A stretch of DNA of 64,000 bases from an uncultured Butyricicoccus sp. (GCA_934532985.1 CAKTAV010000007.1:1-64000), one strand, 5' to 3'; positions 27,075 to 36,467 are shown, counted from the first letter of the stretch. Notes: generated by a model from the letters alone, not told the origin. A program made the numbers and translations.

Positions 27075-27851
27075 TTAGATTACTTTTGCGACATGCTCGG
27101 CAACGATGCTGCGGTATTCCGCCATCTGCTCCGCGCTCGGCGCGTCAATGTCCTTCAGCGGATACGTCAGACCCAGCTTTTCGTACGTTGAAACGCCCAG
27201 CTTGTGGTACGGCAGCAGCTGGACATGATCCAGATGCGTCAGACCGGCGGCAAACTTGCCAATCGCATGCAGTTCCTCCGGGGTATCATTGATACCCGGG
27301 ATAATCGGTGTGCGAATCACGAGCTTGAAGTCGTTTTCCAGCTCATTCGTCGCTTTCAGGTTATTCAAAATCAACTCGTTGTCCACGCCCGTGTATTTCT
27401 TATGCTGTTCGGAATCGAAAATCTTCAAATCCACAAAGGCGTTATTGACATACGGCAGGATGCTCTTTACGACATCCCACGACGCAAAGAAGGAGGTTTC
27501 AATCGCAGTGTTGTATCCCTCTTGGCGACAGTTTTGCAAGATCGCCCGGCTAAAATCGGGCTGTGCCATCATCTCGCCGCCGGACAGCGTGATGCCGCCG
27601 CCGGACATGAAGAAGAACAGCGAATCCTTTCGTGCCTCCTTCATGACCTGCTCAACGGTCATCACTTGTCCATAGACGTTCGTGTCGGTTTTCTCAATCT
27701 CAAAGGAATGGCTCTCCGGTGTCGAACACCATTGGCAGCGCAGCGGACACCCTTTTAGGAATATGACAGTTCGGAATCCGGCTCCGTCGAACGTCGACGA
27801 ACGCTCGATGCGAAGCACCATACCCTCTCTGTCCTTCTCAATCATGTTCAT
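27075..27851 (-). CDS. Glycyl radical enzyme activase, compact radical-SAM type
   Basis: This 258-residue radical-SAM enzyme installs the glycyl radical on its partner encoded just upstream. The cluster motif CPLRCQWC lies at residues 35-42 and GGGITLSGGE near residue 84 is the family's SAM-binding segment. Between them there is only a short linker (STPESHSFEIEKTDTNVYGQ), so the eight-Cys ferredoxin insert found in activases of most non-PFL glycyl radical enzymes is absent, as in PflA. It follows the enzyme gene by 57 bp. The partner nonetheless has a GCVE active-site loop, not the CC of PFL. Confidence 0.9.
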   Translation of the reverse strand: MNMIEKDREGMVLRIERSSTFDGAGFRTVIFLKGCPLRCQWCSTPESHSFEIEKTDTNVYGQVMTVEQVMKEARKDSLFFFMSGGGITLSGGEMMAQPDFSRAILQNCRQEGYNTAIETSFFASWDVVKSILPYVNNAFVDLKIFDSEQHKKYTGVDNELILNNLKATNELENDFKLVIRTPIIPGINDTPEELHAIGKFAAGLTHLDHVQLLPYHKLGVSTYEKLGLTYPLKDIDAPSAEQMAEYRSIVAEHVAKVI

Positions 27852-27908
27852 TGCGCTCCGCGCCTCCTTGGATGCTTCTAAAATATAGACTTGTCAGCCT
27901 CTGCGCAA

Positions 27909-30308
27909 TTAGCCGCAGCAGCCGCAGCCGGTCCAGCTTCCAATTTCGGTACGTCCGATGATCTCATCCTGCGTCTCCTTGCCCAGCTCAACGAAGAATG
28001 CCGTGTAGCCAGCAACACGGATCAGCAGATCTCTGTGTGCTTCCGGATGCTTCTGCGCGTCAATCAGGGTCTCACGGTCTACGCAGTTGATCTGTACGTG
28101 GAATACGTCCAGCATGCTCATGGTCTTGATCATGTTCATACCGTGTGCGATACCAGCCTCGCCCTTCAGCATCTCCGGCTCAAACTTCATGTTGAGCTGC
28201 GTGCCCTGCGTGAAGCGAGCATGCGGGATGCAGGATACGGACTTCAGCAGTGCGGTCGGGCCGTTTACATCCGTGCCGCCCGTAGCGCCGATGCCATCGG
28301 TAAGCGGAGTCTTTGCGTTACGGCCGGACGGCAGAGCGCCAACCCACTGACCGATCGGGGTGTTGCCGGATACCGGAAGCATGCCCATGGTCATCTTGCC
28401 GAACGGAGTATCATACTTCTCGAACTCATCAATAATATGGGTGAAGATGCGGCCTACGCAGAAGTCTGCGCGCTCATCATCGTTGCCGTACTTCGGAGCA
28501 GCCAGACACATTGCCTGAACGTCCTCGTAGCCCTCGAAGTTTGCATCCAGAGCGTTGATCAGCTGATCCATCGTGCACTTCTTCTCGTCGAATACGAGGT
28601 ACTTAACCGCAGCGACAGAGTTTACAATGTCGGCCTGACCAACAGTGATTACGCCGTTGCCTGCGGTGTACTTTGCAGCGCCCGGCAGGCTGTAGTCCTT
28701 ACCAACTTCCATGCAGTGCTCATAGCCCAGGGACAGAGCCGGTACCGGACGGTAGTTCATGCTGAGGTAATCCAGAACGGCGTTGCCGGATACGATAACA
28801 TCTACTGCGTAGTCGATCTGCGCCCACAGTGCGCTGATGAAGTCCTCAAAGGTCTTGAAGTCACGCGGGTCGCCGGTCTGCGGGCCAACCTGATTGCCGG
28901 TGATTCGGGAAACACCGTTGTTCAGCGCCAGCTCAACCATAGCGCCAAGGTTGATATCAGCCATATCAGTGTACTGCTTCAGACGGCCTTCCAGGTTCGT
29001 CTCTACACAGCCGCACGGGTTCCAGTCCCAAGCCTCGCTCATCGGAACGCCCTTGTTCTGCATCATGCGAATACCAACGTCGTTGGAGTAGATTGCCGGC
29101 ATGGACAGACCCATTCCGATGGACTCAACCGCCTTATGCAGCAGGGAATCCGGATTCTTGGAAATGCTATAGGTAACAGACAGGTTCGGCTCCTTGAACT
29201 TAACGTCCATGGTTGCCTGAATCATCATGTAGGACAGCTCATTGGTTGCGTCATTGCCATACTCATTGATACCGCCGCAGCTGGTCTGTACGGTGATGCA
29301 GTAGCCTGCTGCGTACTGAGCGGTTACTTCATCCTGGAACAGGGACATTTCTGCAATCTTGATCCACATGCAGTCGAACAACTCCTGTGCATCGTCGTCA
29401 GTCAGGATGCCAGCTTCCTTGTCTGCCTTGTAGTACGGATACAGGTACTGATCCAGACGGCCCAGGTTGTAGGAAGAAGCGTTCTGCTCCATGAAGATTG
29501 CATACTCGTAGGTAACGATTGCCTGACAAGCTTCGTAGAAGGTGCGAGCCGGATGCTCCGGAACCCAACGGTTCACTTCTGCGATCTTGAGCAGCTCTGC
29601 CTTACGAACCGGATCGGTGCACTCAGCAGCCATCTTTTCAGCCAGATCCGCGTGACGGTTTGCCAGATGGATGATCGCATCAGCGGTCATGATCTCTGCA
29701 CGGTAGAAGAAGCTCTTCTCCAGATCTTCCTCGTAAGCGTCGTTCAGCTCAGCCAGCTTCTCTTCTGCTTCCTTCTTGATGCCGCCAAGGCCCTTCTGCA
29801 GGATGCGGTTCCAGGATGGGGTGTTCTCGCCGTAGCCACGAACGAACTTACGGTCGATGAAGATTGCACCGTTGGTGCGCAGCTTCTCAACATCAGCCGG
29901 AGCCATCAGACGCCAGCGGTCAAACGTACACTTATTCTTCCAGTAGTCCTTAACCTTCTCAGTGTAAACCTTCTTGCCCTCTTCACTGAGGTAGAACGGG
30001 TCGAACGGACGGGTGCTGATGGTGTCCAGCTCTGCCTCGATAACACCAGAAGCGCTATCTGCACACAGCAGGCCTGCTCGCGGCTTAAATGCCACGCCGC
30101 CAACCAGCAGCTCGTTATCCTGAATGTAAATGTTCTTCTTCTCACAGATTTTCTTGTAGCCAGTCGCCTTCTGAATAATCCACGGCTGACCTTCCGTTTC
30201 CTTGAAGCCCTCGGTCAGATACTCTGCATTGTAGACGTCCATCTCAACGCGAGTGTCCAGATACTGCTTACGCAGGGCTTCGATACGTTCCATATACTTC
30301 TTAGCCAT
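27909..30308 (-). CDS. Glycyl radical enzyme of unassigned substrate
   Basis: ATG 30308 (MAKKYMERIE) follows AAAGGAGG; the frame extends to 30392 without a site. The 799-residue enzyme has an N-terminal PFL-like domain and the C-terminal glycyl radical domain with RVAGYTAFF (radical Gly near residue 767). The active-site loop PCGCVET places the catalytic Cys at 434 and general-base Glu at 436, so it is not pyruvate formate-lyase. This loop is shared by dehydratases, C-N and C-S lyases and arylacetate decarboxylases, and I cannot choose among them. The C-terminus carries an unusual short Cys-rich tail, TGCGCCG. A sigma-54 promoter lies 150 bp upstream and the activase gene follows. Confidence 0.93.
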   Translation of the reverse strand: MAKKYMERIEALRKQYLDTRVEMDVYNAEYLTEGFKETEGQPWIIQKATGYKKICEKKNIYIQDNELLVGGVAFKPRAGLLCADSASGVIEAELDTISTRPFDPFYLSEEGKKVYTEKVKDYWKNKCTFDRWRLMAPADVEKLRTNGAIFIDRKFVRGYGENTPSWNRILQKGLGGIKKEAEEKLAELNDAYEEDLEKSFFYRAEIMTADAIIHLANRHADLAEKMAAECTDPVRKAELLKIAEVNRWVPEHPARTFYEACQAIVTYEYAIFMEQNASSYNLGRLDQYLYPYYKADKEAGILTDDDAQELFDCMWIKIAEMSLFQDEVTAQYAAGYCITVQTSCGGINEYGNDATNELSYMMIQATMDVKFKEPNLSVTYSISKNPDSLLHKAVESIGMGLSMPAIYSNDVGIRMMQNKGVPMSEAWDWNPCGCVETNLEGRLKQYTDMADINLGAMVELALNNGVSRITGNQVGPQTGDPRDFKTFEDFISALWAQIDYAVDVIVSGNAVLDYLSMNYRPVPALSLGYEHCMEVGKDYSLPGAAKYTAGNGVITVGQADIVNSVAAVKYLVFDEKKCTMDQLINALDANFEGYEDVQAMCLAAPKYGNDDERADFCVGRIFTHIIDEFEKYDTPFGKMTMGMLPVSGNTPIGQWVGALPSGRNAKTPLTDGIGATGGTDVNGPTALLKSVSCIPHARFTQGTQLNMKFEPEMLKGEAGIAHGMNMIKTMSMLDVFHVQINCVDRETLIDAQKHPEAHRDLLIRVAGYTAFFVELGKETQDEIIGRTEIGSWTGCGCCG

Positions 30309-30467
30309 GTGTAATCCTCCTTTGTAATTGCGTCCCGCCTGTTTGCGGGGTGTTACGAAACCATTCTTACTGCTTGTGTGTGAATGTGTCATACTTACAG
30401 CCCGATCATTGCGCTTCGGAAACCCGGCAGTTTCGTCAGCTCTTCCGTTCGGCTGTACCTGTATAGA

Positions 30468-30483
30468 TGCAAGTCACATGCCA
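30468..30483 (-). promoter_or_regulatory. Sigma-54 (-24/-12) promoter of the glycyl radical enzyme operon
   Basis: On the minus strand TGGCATG, four bases, then TTGCA matches the sigma-54 consensus TGGCACG-N4-TTGCA in all but one position, with the GG and GC at correct spacing. It lies about 160 bp before the enzyme start. The gene immediately upstream on the same strand encodes a sigma-54-dependent activator. Confidence 0.82.
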
Positions 30484-30698
30484 ATCGGCAAATTTCTCGG
30501 AATTTTTTTATTTCAACTCCGTTTTTTGTGAAGGTTGCTGTATCCAATCCGTTTTGTTTTGTTCAATGTGCTGATCGATTTCGTTTTTGTGCAGCATCTT
30601 AGGTTTCGTCCCAAGAGGTGTACTCCTTTTGGAGTGCATCTTTATTTTATATGAAATCCGAGCGAAAAACAATAAAACCGCCGTAAAAAGGCAAAAAA

Positions 30699-30735
30699 AT
30701 GCCCGAAAAAGGCACATAATTCCTTGTTCGGGCAT
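30699..30735. terminator. Terminator of the sigma-54 activator gene
   Basis: ATGCCCGAA and TTCGGGCAT form a 9-bp stem with T-runs on both sides (TTTTTT on plus, TTTTTTT on minus). It ends transcription from the activator gene before the enzyme operon's own promoter. Confidence 0.85.
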
Positions 30736-30748
30736 TTTTTCATGATTT

Positions 30749-30787
30749 TTTGCAGGTGCAAACCGTCCGTGTGCAAATTTGCGCAAA
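30749..30787. promoter_or_regulatory. Candidate upstream activator sites for the sigma-54 regulator
   Basis: Three palindromes cluster here: TTTGCA-GG-TGCAAA (30749-30762), GCAAATTTGC (30773-30782) and the overlapping TTTGCGCAAA (30778-30787). The first two are centred 22 bp apart, two helical turns. They lie 270-310 bp upstream of the -24/-12 promoter, a usual distance for enhancer sites of sigma-54 activators. Assignment is inferred. Confidence 0.5.
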
Positions 30788-30943
30788 ACTATTTTGCGTT
30801 TTATGCATTTGGCACATTGTTTTGCACTTCTGCCTTGCGTATACGGTTACCTTCCACAATTACAATCAATTTCGGCGGATCGCTCTGCTGTGAGCTATTG
30901 TGCAGCATCGCACAGGCTGCCGCTTTTTCATTGTACTTGCATT

Positions 30944-32734
30944 CTATCCGTTCCGTCTTCCGACGCTCCCTGCATCGTCATCCATCATCAGCTGCTTGAC
31001 ATCAATCTGATGGCGGCGCAGTCGGTATTGCAGGTTTTGACGGCTCATGTTGAGCTGTCGTGCCGTGCGCGAAATATTATATTCATTTTCCCGCAGCGCC
31101 TGACACAGTGTGTCGCGCTCTACATTTTTCATGTATCCGTTAAGCGAACCGCGTCCCCGCGTGCGGCGCGGCAGCGGCGTGGCCTCTCCGCCCGCGCTCG
31201 GCAGGCGCACATGCTCCGGCTCAGCCACCCATTGCAGAATGTGCTCCGGAATGTACTCCGGCGTGATGACGGAATAATCGTCCGGCAAAACGATCATCGC
31301 CTGTTCAATGGCATGGCGCAGCTCGCGCACATTGCCCGGCCAGTCGTACTTTTGCAACACCTCCAGCGTATCGGCATCAATATTCTGAATATTGCGCGCC
31401 AGCTTCGGATTGTTCTCCATAATGAATGTCTTTGCCAGCAGGCGGATGTCCTCCTTGCGCTCCCGTAACGGCGGAATATTGATATTGACCACGCCGAGGC
31501 GATAAAACAAGTCCTGACGGAGCTTGTGCTCCTCAATTGCCTGCTGCGGCGGCACATTGATATTGGACAGGACACGCACGTCAATGCGAATCAGCGCCGA
31601 GCCACCGACGCGACGCAGCTCGCCTTCTTGCAACACGCGCAGCAGCTTTGCCTGTAACGCCATATCCATGGAATTCAGCTCATCCAGTAGCAGTGTACCG
31701 CCGCTCGCCTGTTCCAGCAGGCCGATTCGTCGCTCTGCACCGGTATACGCGCCCTTTTCCGTACCAAACAGCGTACTTTCCAGTAGATTCTCCGGAATTG
31801 CCGCGCAGTTAATCGCCAAAAACGGCCCGTTGGCGCGGGGACTTGCATTGTGAATGCTCTGCGCGAACAGCTCCTTGCCTGTTCCGGTCTCGCCATACAG
31901 CATAACCGACGCATCCGTCTTTGCCACACGCTTGCACTTGGCGATGGCGTCCTCCATGACCGCACTGCGGTAAATAATGTCCTTAAATTGATATTGTGCC
32001 GGCAGCAGCTTCTGTGCTTTGCCGCGCGGCTGGGTGGACATCTGCATAATCTGCTCCTGCAAATCGACAACCTGCTTTTGCAGCTTGCTCGCCGCTGTCC
32101 AGTCCTCCATGATGCACACCGCACCGAGCAGCTGTCCGTTCTGAACAATCGGATAGGTATTTACCATAACGTCCATCGCGTTGCCATAACAGTTGATATA
32201 GTGCTGATGACGGTTCAAAATCGCCCGGCGGCTGCGCAGAACCTCCGGTGCGGTCAGATCATTTTCGTCGTTGATGCTGTACACATCCAACACATCGCGT
32301 CCAACCACCTCTTCTGCGATGACCGACTCCATCCGCACCGCCGAATCGTTGAGCTGATACAGCCGTCCCTCCTGATCATACATTGCAACGCGCTCGCTGA
32401 GCTGATTGACCGTGCTCAAAAGCAGGTCATAGCCCGCATCATACCGTGCATCTCGAAAGACAATCAGCTGCGCCCCCTCTGGCACCTCCGGCAGGGTCGG
32501 GGTAGGGCATCGAACCAAATATTCTCCGAATGCAATGTTCACATACAGCGGCAGATCGGTCTCCTGACACAGCTCGGCCGCAATTCCTTCCAGCGGTTTG
32601 CCTACCAGTTCGCCGTCTCCGTGCAGCAGCTGGTCGCCGCTCTCGTTGACGAACAGAATGATTCCGTTTGCGTCCAACAGCACCGCGCCCAACCCGCATT
32701 GTGACAGGAGCTCCATCGCTTCCTGATAAACCAT
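30944..32734 (-). CDS. Sigma-54-dependent activator with PAS sensory domains
   Basis: This 596-residue regulator has two PAS-like domains (about 5-110 and 115-230), an AAA+ domain (about 250-490) and a Fis-type helix-turn-helix near the C-terminus. Walker A is GETGTGKELFA (near residue 283), the sigma-54-contact loop is GAYTGA (near residue 331; the usual Phe is Tyr), Walker B includes TLLLDELNSMD, and the C-terminal helix-turn-helix is NISRTARQLNMSRQNLQYRL. No phosphorylatable receiver domain is present, so it probably senses a ligand or redox state through PAS. Its position and the -24/-12 promoter indicate that it controls the glycyl radical enzyme operon. Confidence 0.92.
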   Translation of the reverse strand: MVYQEAMELLSQCGLGAVLLDANGIILFVNESGDQLLHGDGELVGKPLEGIAAELCQETDLPLYVNIAFGEYLVRCPTPTLPEVPEGAQLIVFRDARYDAGYDLLLSTVNQLSERVAMYDQEGRLYQLNDSAVRMESVIAEEVVGRDVLDVYSINDENDLTAPEVLRSRRAILNRHQHYINCYGNAMDVMVNTYPIVQNGQLLGAVCIMEDWTAASKLQKQVVDLQEQIMQMSTQPRGKAQKLLPAQYQFKDIIYRSAVMEDAIAKCKRVAKTDASVMLYGETGTGKELFAQSIHNASPRANGPFLAINCAAIPENLLESTLFGTEKGAYTGAERRIGLLEQASGGTLLLDELNSMDMALQAKLLRVLQEGELRRVGGSALIRIDVRVLSNINVPPQQAIEEHKLRQDLFYRLGVVNINIPPLRERKEDIRLLAKTFIMENNPKLARNIQNIDADTLEVLQKYDWPGNVRELRHAIEQAMIVLPDDYSVITPEYIPEHILQWVAEPEHVRLPSAGGEATPLPRRTRGRGSLNGYMKNVERDTLCQALRENEYNISRTARQLNMSRQNLQYRLRRHQIDVKQLMMDDDAGSVGRRNG

Positions 32735-32883
32735 CCTTTCACCTCGTTTCCCGAAATACTCTTTATGCTTTTCCTCTTTTTATGCTTGGCTATTATTATA
32801 TCACATTATCGTTATCAGAAACAACCATTTCCCGGATACATACTGCCCCTATGCTGTCGTGTTTTACGATAAATGCGAAATAA

Positions 32884-32921
32884 GAAGTCCCCTGCTGCGG
32901 GAAACCGCAGCAGGGGACTTC
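32884..32921 (-). terminator. Terminator of the BCCT transporter gene
   Basis: GAAGTCCCCTGCTGCGG and CCGCAGCAGGGGACTTC form a perfect 17-bp stem with a GAAA loop, 55 bp past the stop of the BCCT gene and before the activator gene. The T-run after it on the minus strand is short. Confidence 0.85.
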
Positions 32922-32975
32922 TTTCACATTTTAGCCCAAGCTGCATTTTCTAAAATACAGTAGCAAGGGACTTAA

Positions 32976-34541
32976 TTATTTACCGGCTTCTGCTTTCGCC
33001 GCTTTGCTTTCCGCCAGCGATTTCTTAATCGAGAAATCTGGGAAGAACGCCCACTTGAGCAAGCTGTAGATTTCCAACATCATAACAATGAAGATCGGGA
33101 ATCCGACAACCATGTAGGTGTACTTGATAACGTCTACGCCCATCAGGCCCAGCAGGATGTAAGCGAATGCGCCGATGAATACACCGAACAGGATCATGAT
33201 CGGCTTGGACGGCATGGACTCGTTGGCGCTCAGGCCGCCCTTCATGGACATTGCCGCGAACGTGGTAACCAGCGACTGACCCATCGTTACGAAGGACAGG
33301 AAGATTGCCAGCGCGAACAGCGGAACCAGAATCGACTTCAGCGGGTAAACATTGAAGAACGCAAACGCGGCTGCCTGCAGGCCTTCTGCCTGCATGATAC
33401 CGTTCAGATCCACAAGACCCTTCCACTGCTCAAAGATAGCAGCGCCGCCGAAGATGTCAATCCAGATAACATTAAAGATCGAGCAAACGAAGAAGTCCAT
33501 TCCGATGAATGCGCGGATGGTACGTCCTCGTGCAATCTTTGCAAAGAACAGACCCATGATCGGTACGTATACCGCGATGGACAGGTAGAAGTTGATGGTC
33601 CAGCCGTCAACCCAGCTGTCACCGAACGGGCTGGTCATGAACGAACGCTTCAGGCCGCTCTGCAGCAGGTCGCCGAAGGACTGCATGGACAGCTGACCCA
33701 TAAACACGGTCGGTCCAACGACCAGAACGAACGCCAGCAGGAACAGGAATACGTATACGTTAAAGTCCGAGATGGCGGACATTGCCTTATCAACACCCGA
33801 GCAGCAAGCGAAGGTGTAGAGGAAGATGATAACGACGGTAACAATCAGCTGCGTCATGCTGTTGTCCGGAATAATCGGCAGAGCATAGTGCGCGCCCGTT
33901 GTGATCTGAACGATACCGGTACCCATCGAGGTTGCCATGCCGCCCACACAGGTGATCAGGCAGAGCGCGTCAATGATGTTGCAGGCGAGCTTGTTGTTGC
34001 CGATCGCCCAGTACAGACCAGAGGACGGAGCCATCGGTCTGCCGTAGTTAAAGTGTGCCAGGCCGGCGACAATGCCAGCTACCGTATATACTGCGTACTG
34101 GTTAAAGGCCCAGTGAATGGCTACCTGGCTGGTTGCGAACGATGCCGCCGCTTCCGAACCAGCTTCTACGCCAGCCCATGCCGGCGGGTTCATAAAGTGG
34201 GTAACCGGCTCAATGGAACCCCACAGAATCAGCGCAACGCCCATCGAAGTGGTCAGCGTTACGGAGAACCAGCCAAACGTACTCATATCCGGCTTCGCAT
34301 TTTCTCCACCAAACTTGGTTTTGCCCAGTGGATGAAAGAAAAAGAAGAAGCACAGCGCCAGCATTGAAACCGCAACGATCGTATAGATCCAACCAAACGT
34401 ATCTGTTGTCCATTCAAATGCAACAACTAAGAAATTTAAAAGTCCATCATAGTTAACCAGACCGCCGATCATAATTCCGATCAACAGGATGAATACCGGA
34501 AAGAATACTACCGGTTCGATTTTGTTTAATAATTTACCCAT
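32976..34541 (-). CDS. BCCT-family transporter (betaine/choline/carnitine type)
   Basis: ATG 34541 (MGKLLNKIEP) follows AAGGAAGG. The 521-residue protein has twelve predicted membrane spans. The BCCT-typical WGSIEPVTHFMNPP lies near residue 123, AIHWAFNQYAVYTVAG near residue 156, and GVDKAMSAISDFNVYVF near residue 260 is the family signature region (usually GxxKGIxxLSxxN). These carriers take up betaine, choline, carnitine or related zwitterions by ion symport or antiport. It lies upstream of the sigma-54 activator on the same strand and may supply the substrate of the glycyl radical enzyme, which is inference. Confidence 0.92.
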   Translation of the reverse strand: MGKLLNKIEPVVFFPVFILLIGIMIGGLVNYDGLLNFLVVAFEWTTDTFGWIYTIVAVSMLALCFFFFFHPLGKTKFGGENAKPDMSTFGWFSVTLTTSMGVALILWGSIEPVTHFMNPPAWAGVEAGSEAAASFATSQVAIHWAFNQYAVYTVAGIVAGLAHFNYGRPMAPSSGLYWAIGNNKLACNIIDALCLITCVGGMATSMGTGIVQITTGAHYALPIIPDNSMTQLIVTVVIIFLYTFACCSGVDKAMSAISDFNVYVFLFLLAFVLVVGPTVFMGQLSMQSFGDLLQSGLKRSFMTSPFGDSWVDGWTINFYLSIAVYVPIMGLFFAKIARGRTIRAFIGMDFFVCSIFNVIWIDIFGGAAIFEQWKGLVDLNGIMQAEGLQAAAFAFFNVYPLKSILVPLFALAIFLSFVTMGQSLVTTFAAMSMKGGLSANESMPSKPIMILFGVFIGAFAYILLGLMGVDVIKYTYMVVGFPIFIVMMLEIYSLLKWAFFPDFSIKKSLAESKAAKAEAGK

Positions 34542-34904
34542 TAAAAAATCGCCTTCCTTTCTTTTTTCATACAATACCCGTGTGTTCTGTACGTACCAGT
34601 CAGATAGAGAAAACAGAGATCCATGGTCTCTCTTTGCCGAAGCGATACCATTTTACCTCTCTGCTCATAAATACGGTTCGACCATCAAGCGGCGTTTCCT
34701 TCCGAGCCTTGTTGCCGTTTGCAACCATTCCCTATCGGCAATCCTTCCAAAGCCTTTGGAACATTTGCAGGGTACCCGCTGTCTCATTTTGCTCTGATAC
34801 ATGGGACAGAAAGGCGGCAACCAAAACTCAACGCCTCTGAACGGCCGAAACCGTTCTATCGACTAGTTTTTATGCACAAATCACTTTCGTTTTTGCTTGA
34901 ACAA

Positions 34905-34933
34905 ATTGTATCATATGCATTACGAAATTGCAA
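34905..34933 (-). promoter_or_regulatory. Promoter of the BCCT gene
   Basis: Minus-strand TTGCAA and TACAAT are separated by 17 bp. The leader would be about 355 nt long (34541-34898). The AT-rich stretch 34940-35400 between the divergent BCCT and MerR genes shows no gene. Confidence 0.6.
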
Positions 34934-35457
34934 GTGTCAACTTAAATTTGTAAATTTTCTGTTACACCCTGTTACGACGGAAAAGTTGCCGTTTTCGTCA
35001 TCATTTTAACCAACATGTGCAGAATCAACTCGAATTTGTGCATTTTTTCAGGTTAAATTTTTTTCATAATTTTCCTGAGTTTTTACGTAGCTTTGTCTCT
35101 GCGTCACACATGTGACAAACATTTCACAAATATGGCGTTCAAATACACCCATTTTTTGAACCATCGCCCTTCGTCATTTTTGACAATCTTCCCTCCGTTT
35201 GACGCATACCCCTCCTCCGTTTCTCCTCCATTTATCCCTTCCCTCTAGAATTCACAACGCTTCCATTATATCCCGCTTTGGCACATGGCGTATTTTCCGT
35301 CTTTGTGTCAGCACTCCGGCGCGAAGTTACTATTTTACAACGCACAAAAAACGTGCTATAATACCGTCATGCATTCTGTAACAATGCAAGCATTGCTTGC
35401 GTCAGAGTCCCTCAGCTGTCGTTTCCGCTTCCTCCAGGAGAAAGGATGTGATGATTT

Positions 35458-36342
35458 TTGGAACGATACCATCTTACCAACAATAACGATCTCATCAGCA
35501 TTGGTGAACTTGCCAAACTCTATAATATCTCCAAGCGCACTCTGCGCCTGTATCACGAAATCGGTCTGCTGGAGCCGCAATTTGTCGATGAACAAACCGG
35601 TTACCGCTACTATTCGCAGTCGCAATTTCCTCGGCTGGACATTATTCTGCAAATGAAAAGCTCCGGTTTGGAGCTCAAACAGATCAAGCAGATCCTAAGC
35701 AGCAAAAACATTTCACTCTTCGAGGCCGTGCTCGGCGAGCAAATCGATCAGATGAACAAAAAGATCGCGGAGTGTCAGATGTATAAGGACTCTCTGACGC
35801 GAAAGCTCGACAGCTGCAAACATATTCAAAACCCACCAATCCTCAACTCTACCTTTATCGAGTACATACCGCGCCGCAGCGCGTTTATCTATCCCATCGA
35901 CGGATACGATCTCAAAAAGGACTATCCCAACGGTTCCCCGTGGGAGAGCGGCCTTAACAAGATGAAGGGCGTGTTCATCGAAAACGACGTCCCGCTCGCT
36001 CTGTTCAACCAGATCGGCTGTATTATCTCCAGAGAATCTCTCCTGCAAAACGAATTTATTTGCAATGGTGCATTTATTCTTCTCAACGATGATTACCGCT
36101 ATCAGCTGCCGAAATCCTCCATCATCCCCGGCACGTATGTCTGTATTTATCATAAATATTCCGCAATGAATAATGTTGCTGAGCAGGATGGCATCCGCTT
36201 GCTGTTGGATTATGTCAAGGAAAACCATTATGAAATCCTCGGCCCGTGCATTACGCAGGTTGTCGCCGAGGCCTCCATCTTTGATTACAGTGACACCAAC
36301 ATTCTAGTAAAGCAGCAGATTCCCATTCGCATTACCTCCTGA
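35458..36342 (+). CDS. MerR-family regulator with a C-terminal effector-binding domain
   Basis: The first available start is TTG 35458, after an in-frame stop; AGGAGAAAGGA lies 11 bases upstream. A short ATG frame (35451) overlaps it and ends after 11 codons. The 294-residue protein has an N-terminal MerR helix-turn-helix (ISIGELAKLYNISKRTLRLYHEIGLLEP, residues 13-40), a long coiled-coil dimerisation helix (about 80-125), and a C-terminal domain like BmrR/GyrI effector domains. It is divergent from the BCCT gene and probably controls uptake or efflux genes. The effector is unknown. Confidence 0.85.
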   Translation: MERYHLTNNNDLISIGELAKLYNISKRTLRLYHEIGLLEPQFVDEQTGYRYYSQSQFPRLDIILQMKSSGLELKQIKQILSSKNISLFEAVLGEQIDQMNKKIAECQMYKDSLTRKLDSCKHIQNPPILNSTFIEYIPRRSAFIYPIDGYDLKKDYPNGSPWESGLNKMKGVFIENDVPLALFNQIGCIISRESLLQNEFICNGAFILLNDDYRYQLPKSSIIPGTYVCIYHKYSAMNNVAEQDGIRLLLDYVKENHYEILGPCITQVVAEASIFDYSDTNILVKQQIPIRITS

Positions 36343-36410
36343 TCTGCACGATGCAGTCCACGCTGTGCTGTCGCTGGAATATGGACAGCCTTCGTTTTTT
36401 GCACGCAAAA

Positions 36411-36444
36411 AGACCGCCCCGAAGCCCGAGGCGGTCTATTTTTT
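36411..36444. terminator. Bidirectional terminator between MerR and racemase genes
   Basis: AGACCGCC and GGCGGTCT pair over 8 bp, with AAAAA before and TTTTTTT after, so it works on either strand between the convergent genes. Confidence 0.85.
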
Positions 36445-36467
36445 TCTATTTTACAAAGGCACGAGCA

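Noticed and set aside
27891..30314. Long plus-strand open frame (about 807 codons) opposite the glycyl radical enzyme
   Set aside because: It mirrors the GC-rich coding strand of the enzyme gene, has no ribosome binding site and no recognisable domains, whereas the minus-strand product has clear motifs.
30810..30826. A second sigma-54-like site on the plus strand (TGGCAC...TTTTGCA)
   Set aside because: The GG to GC spacing is one base too long and it would point into the end of the activator gene rather than to a gene start.
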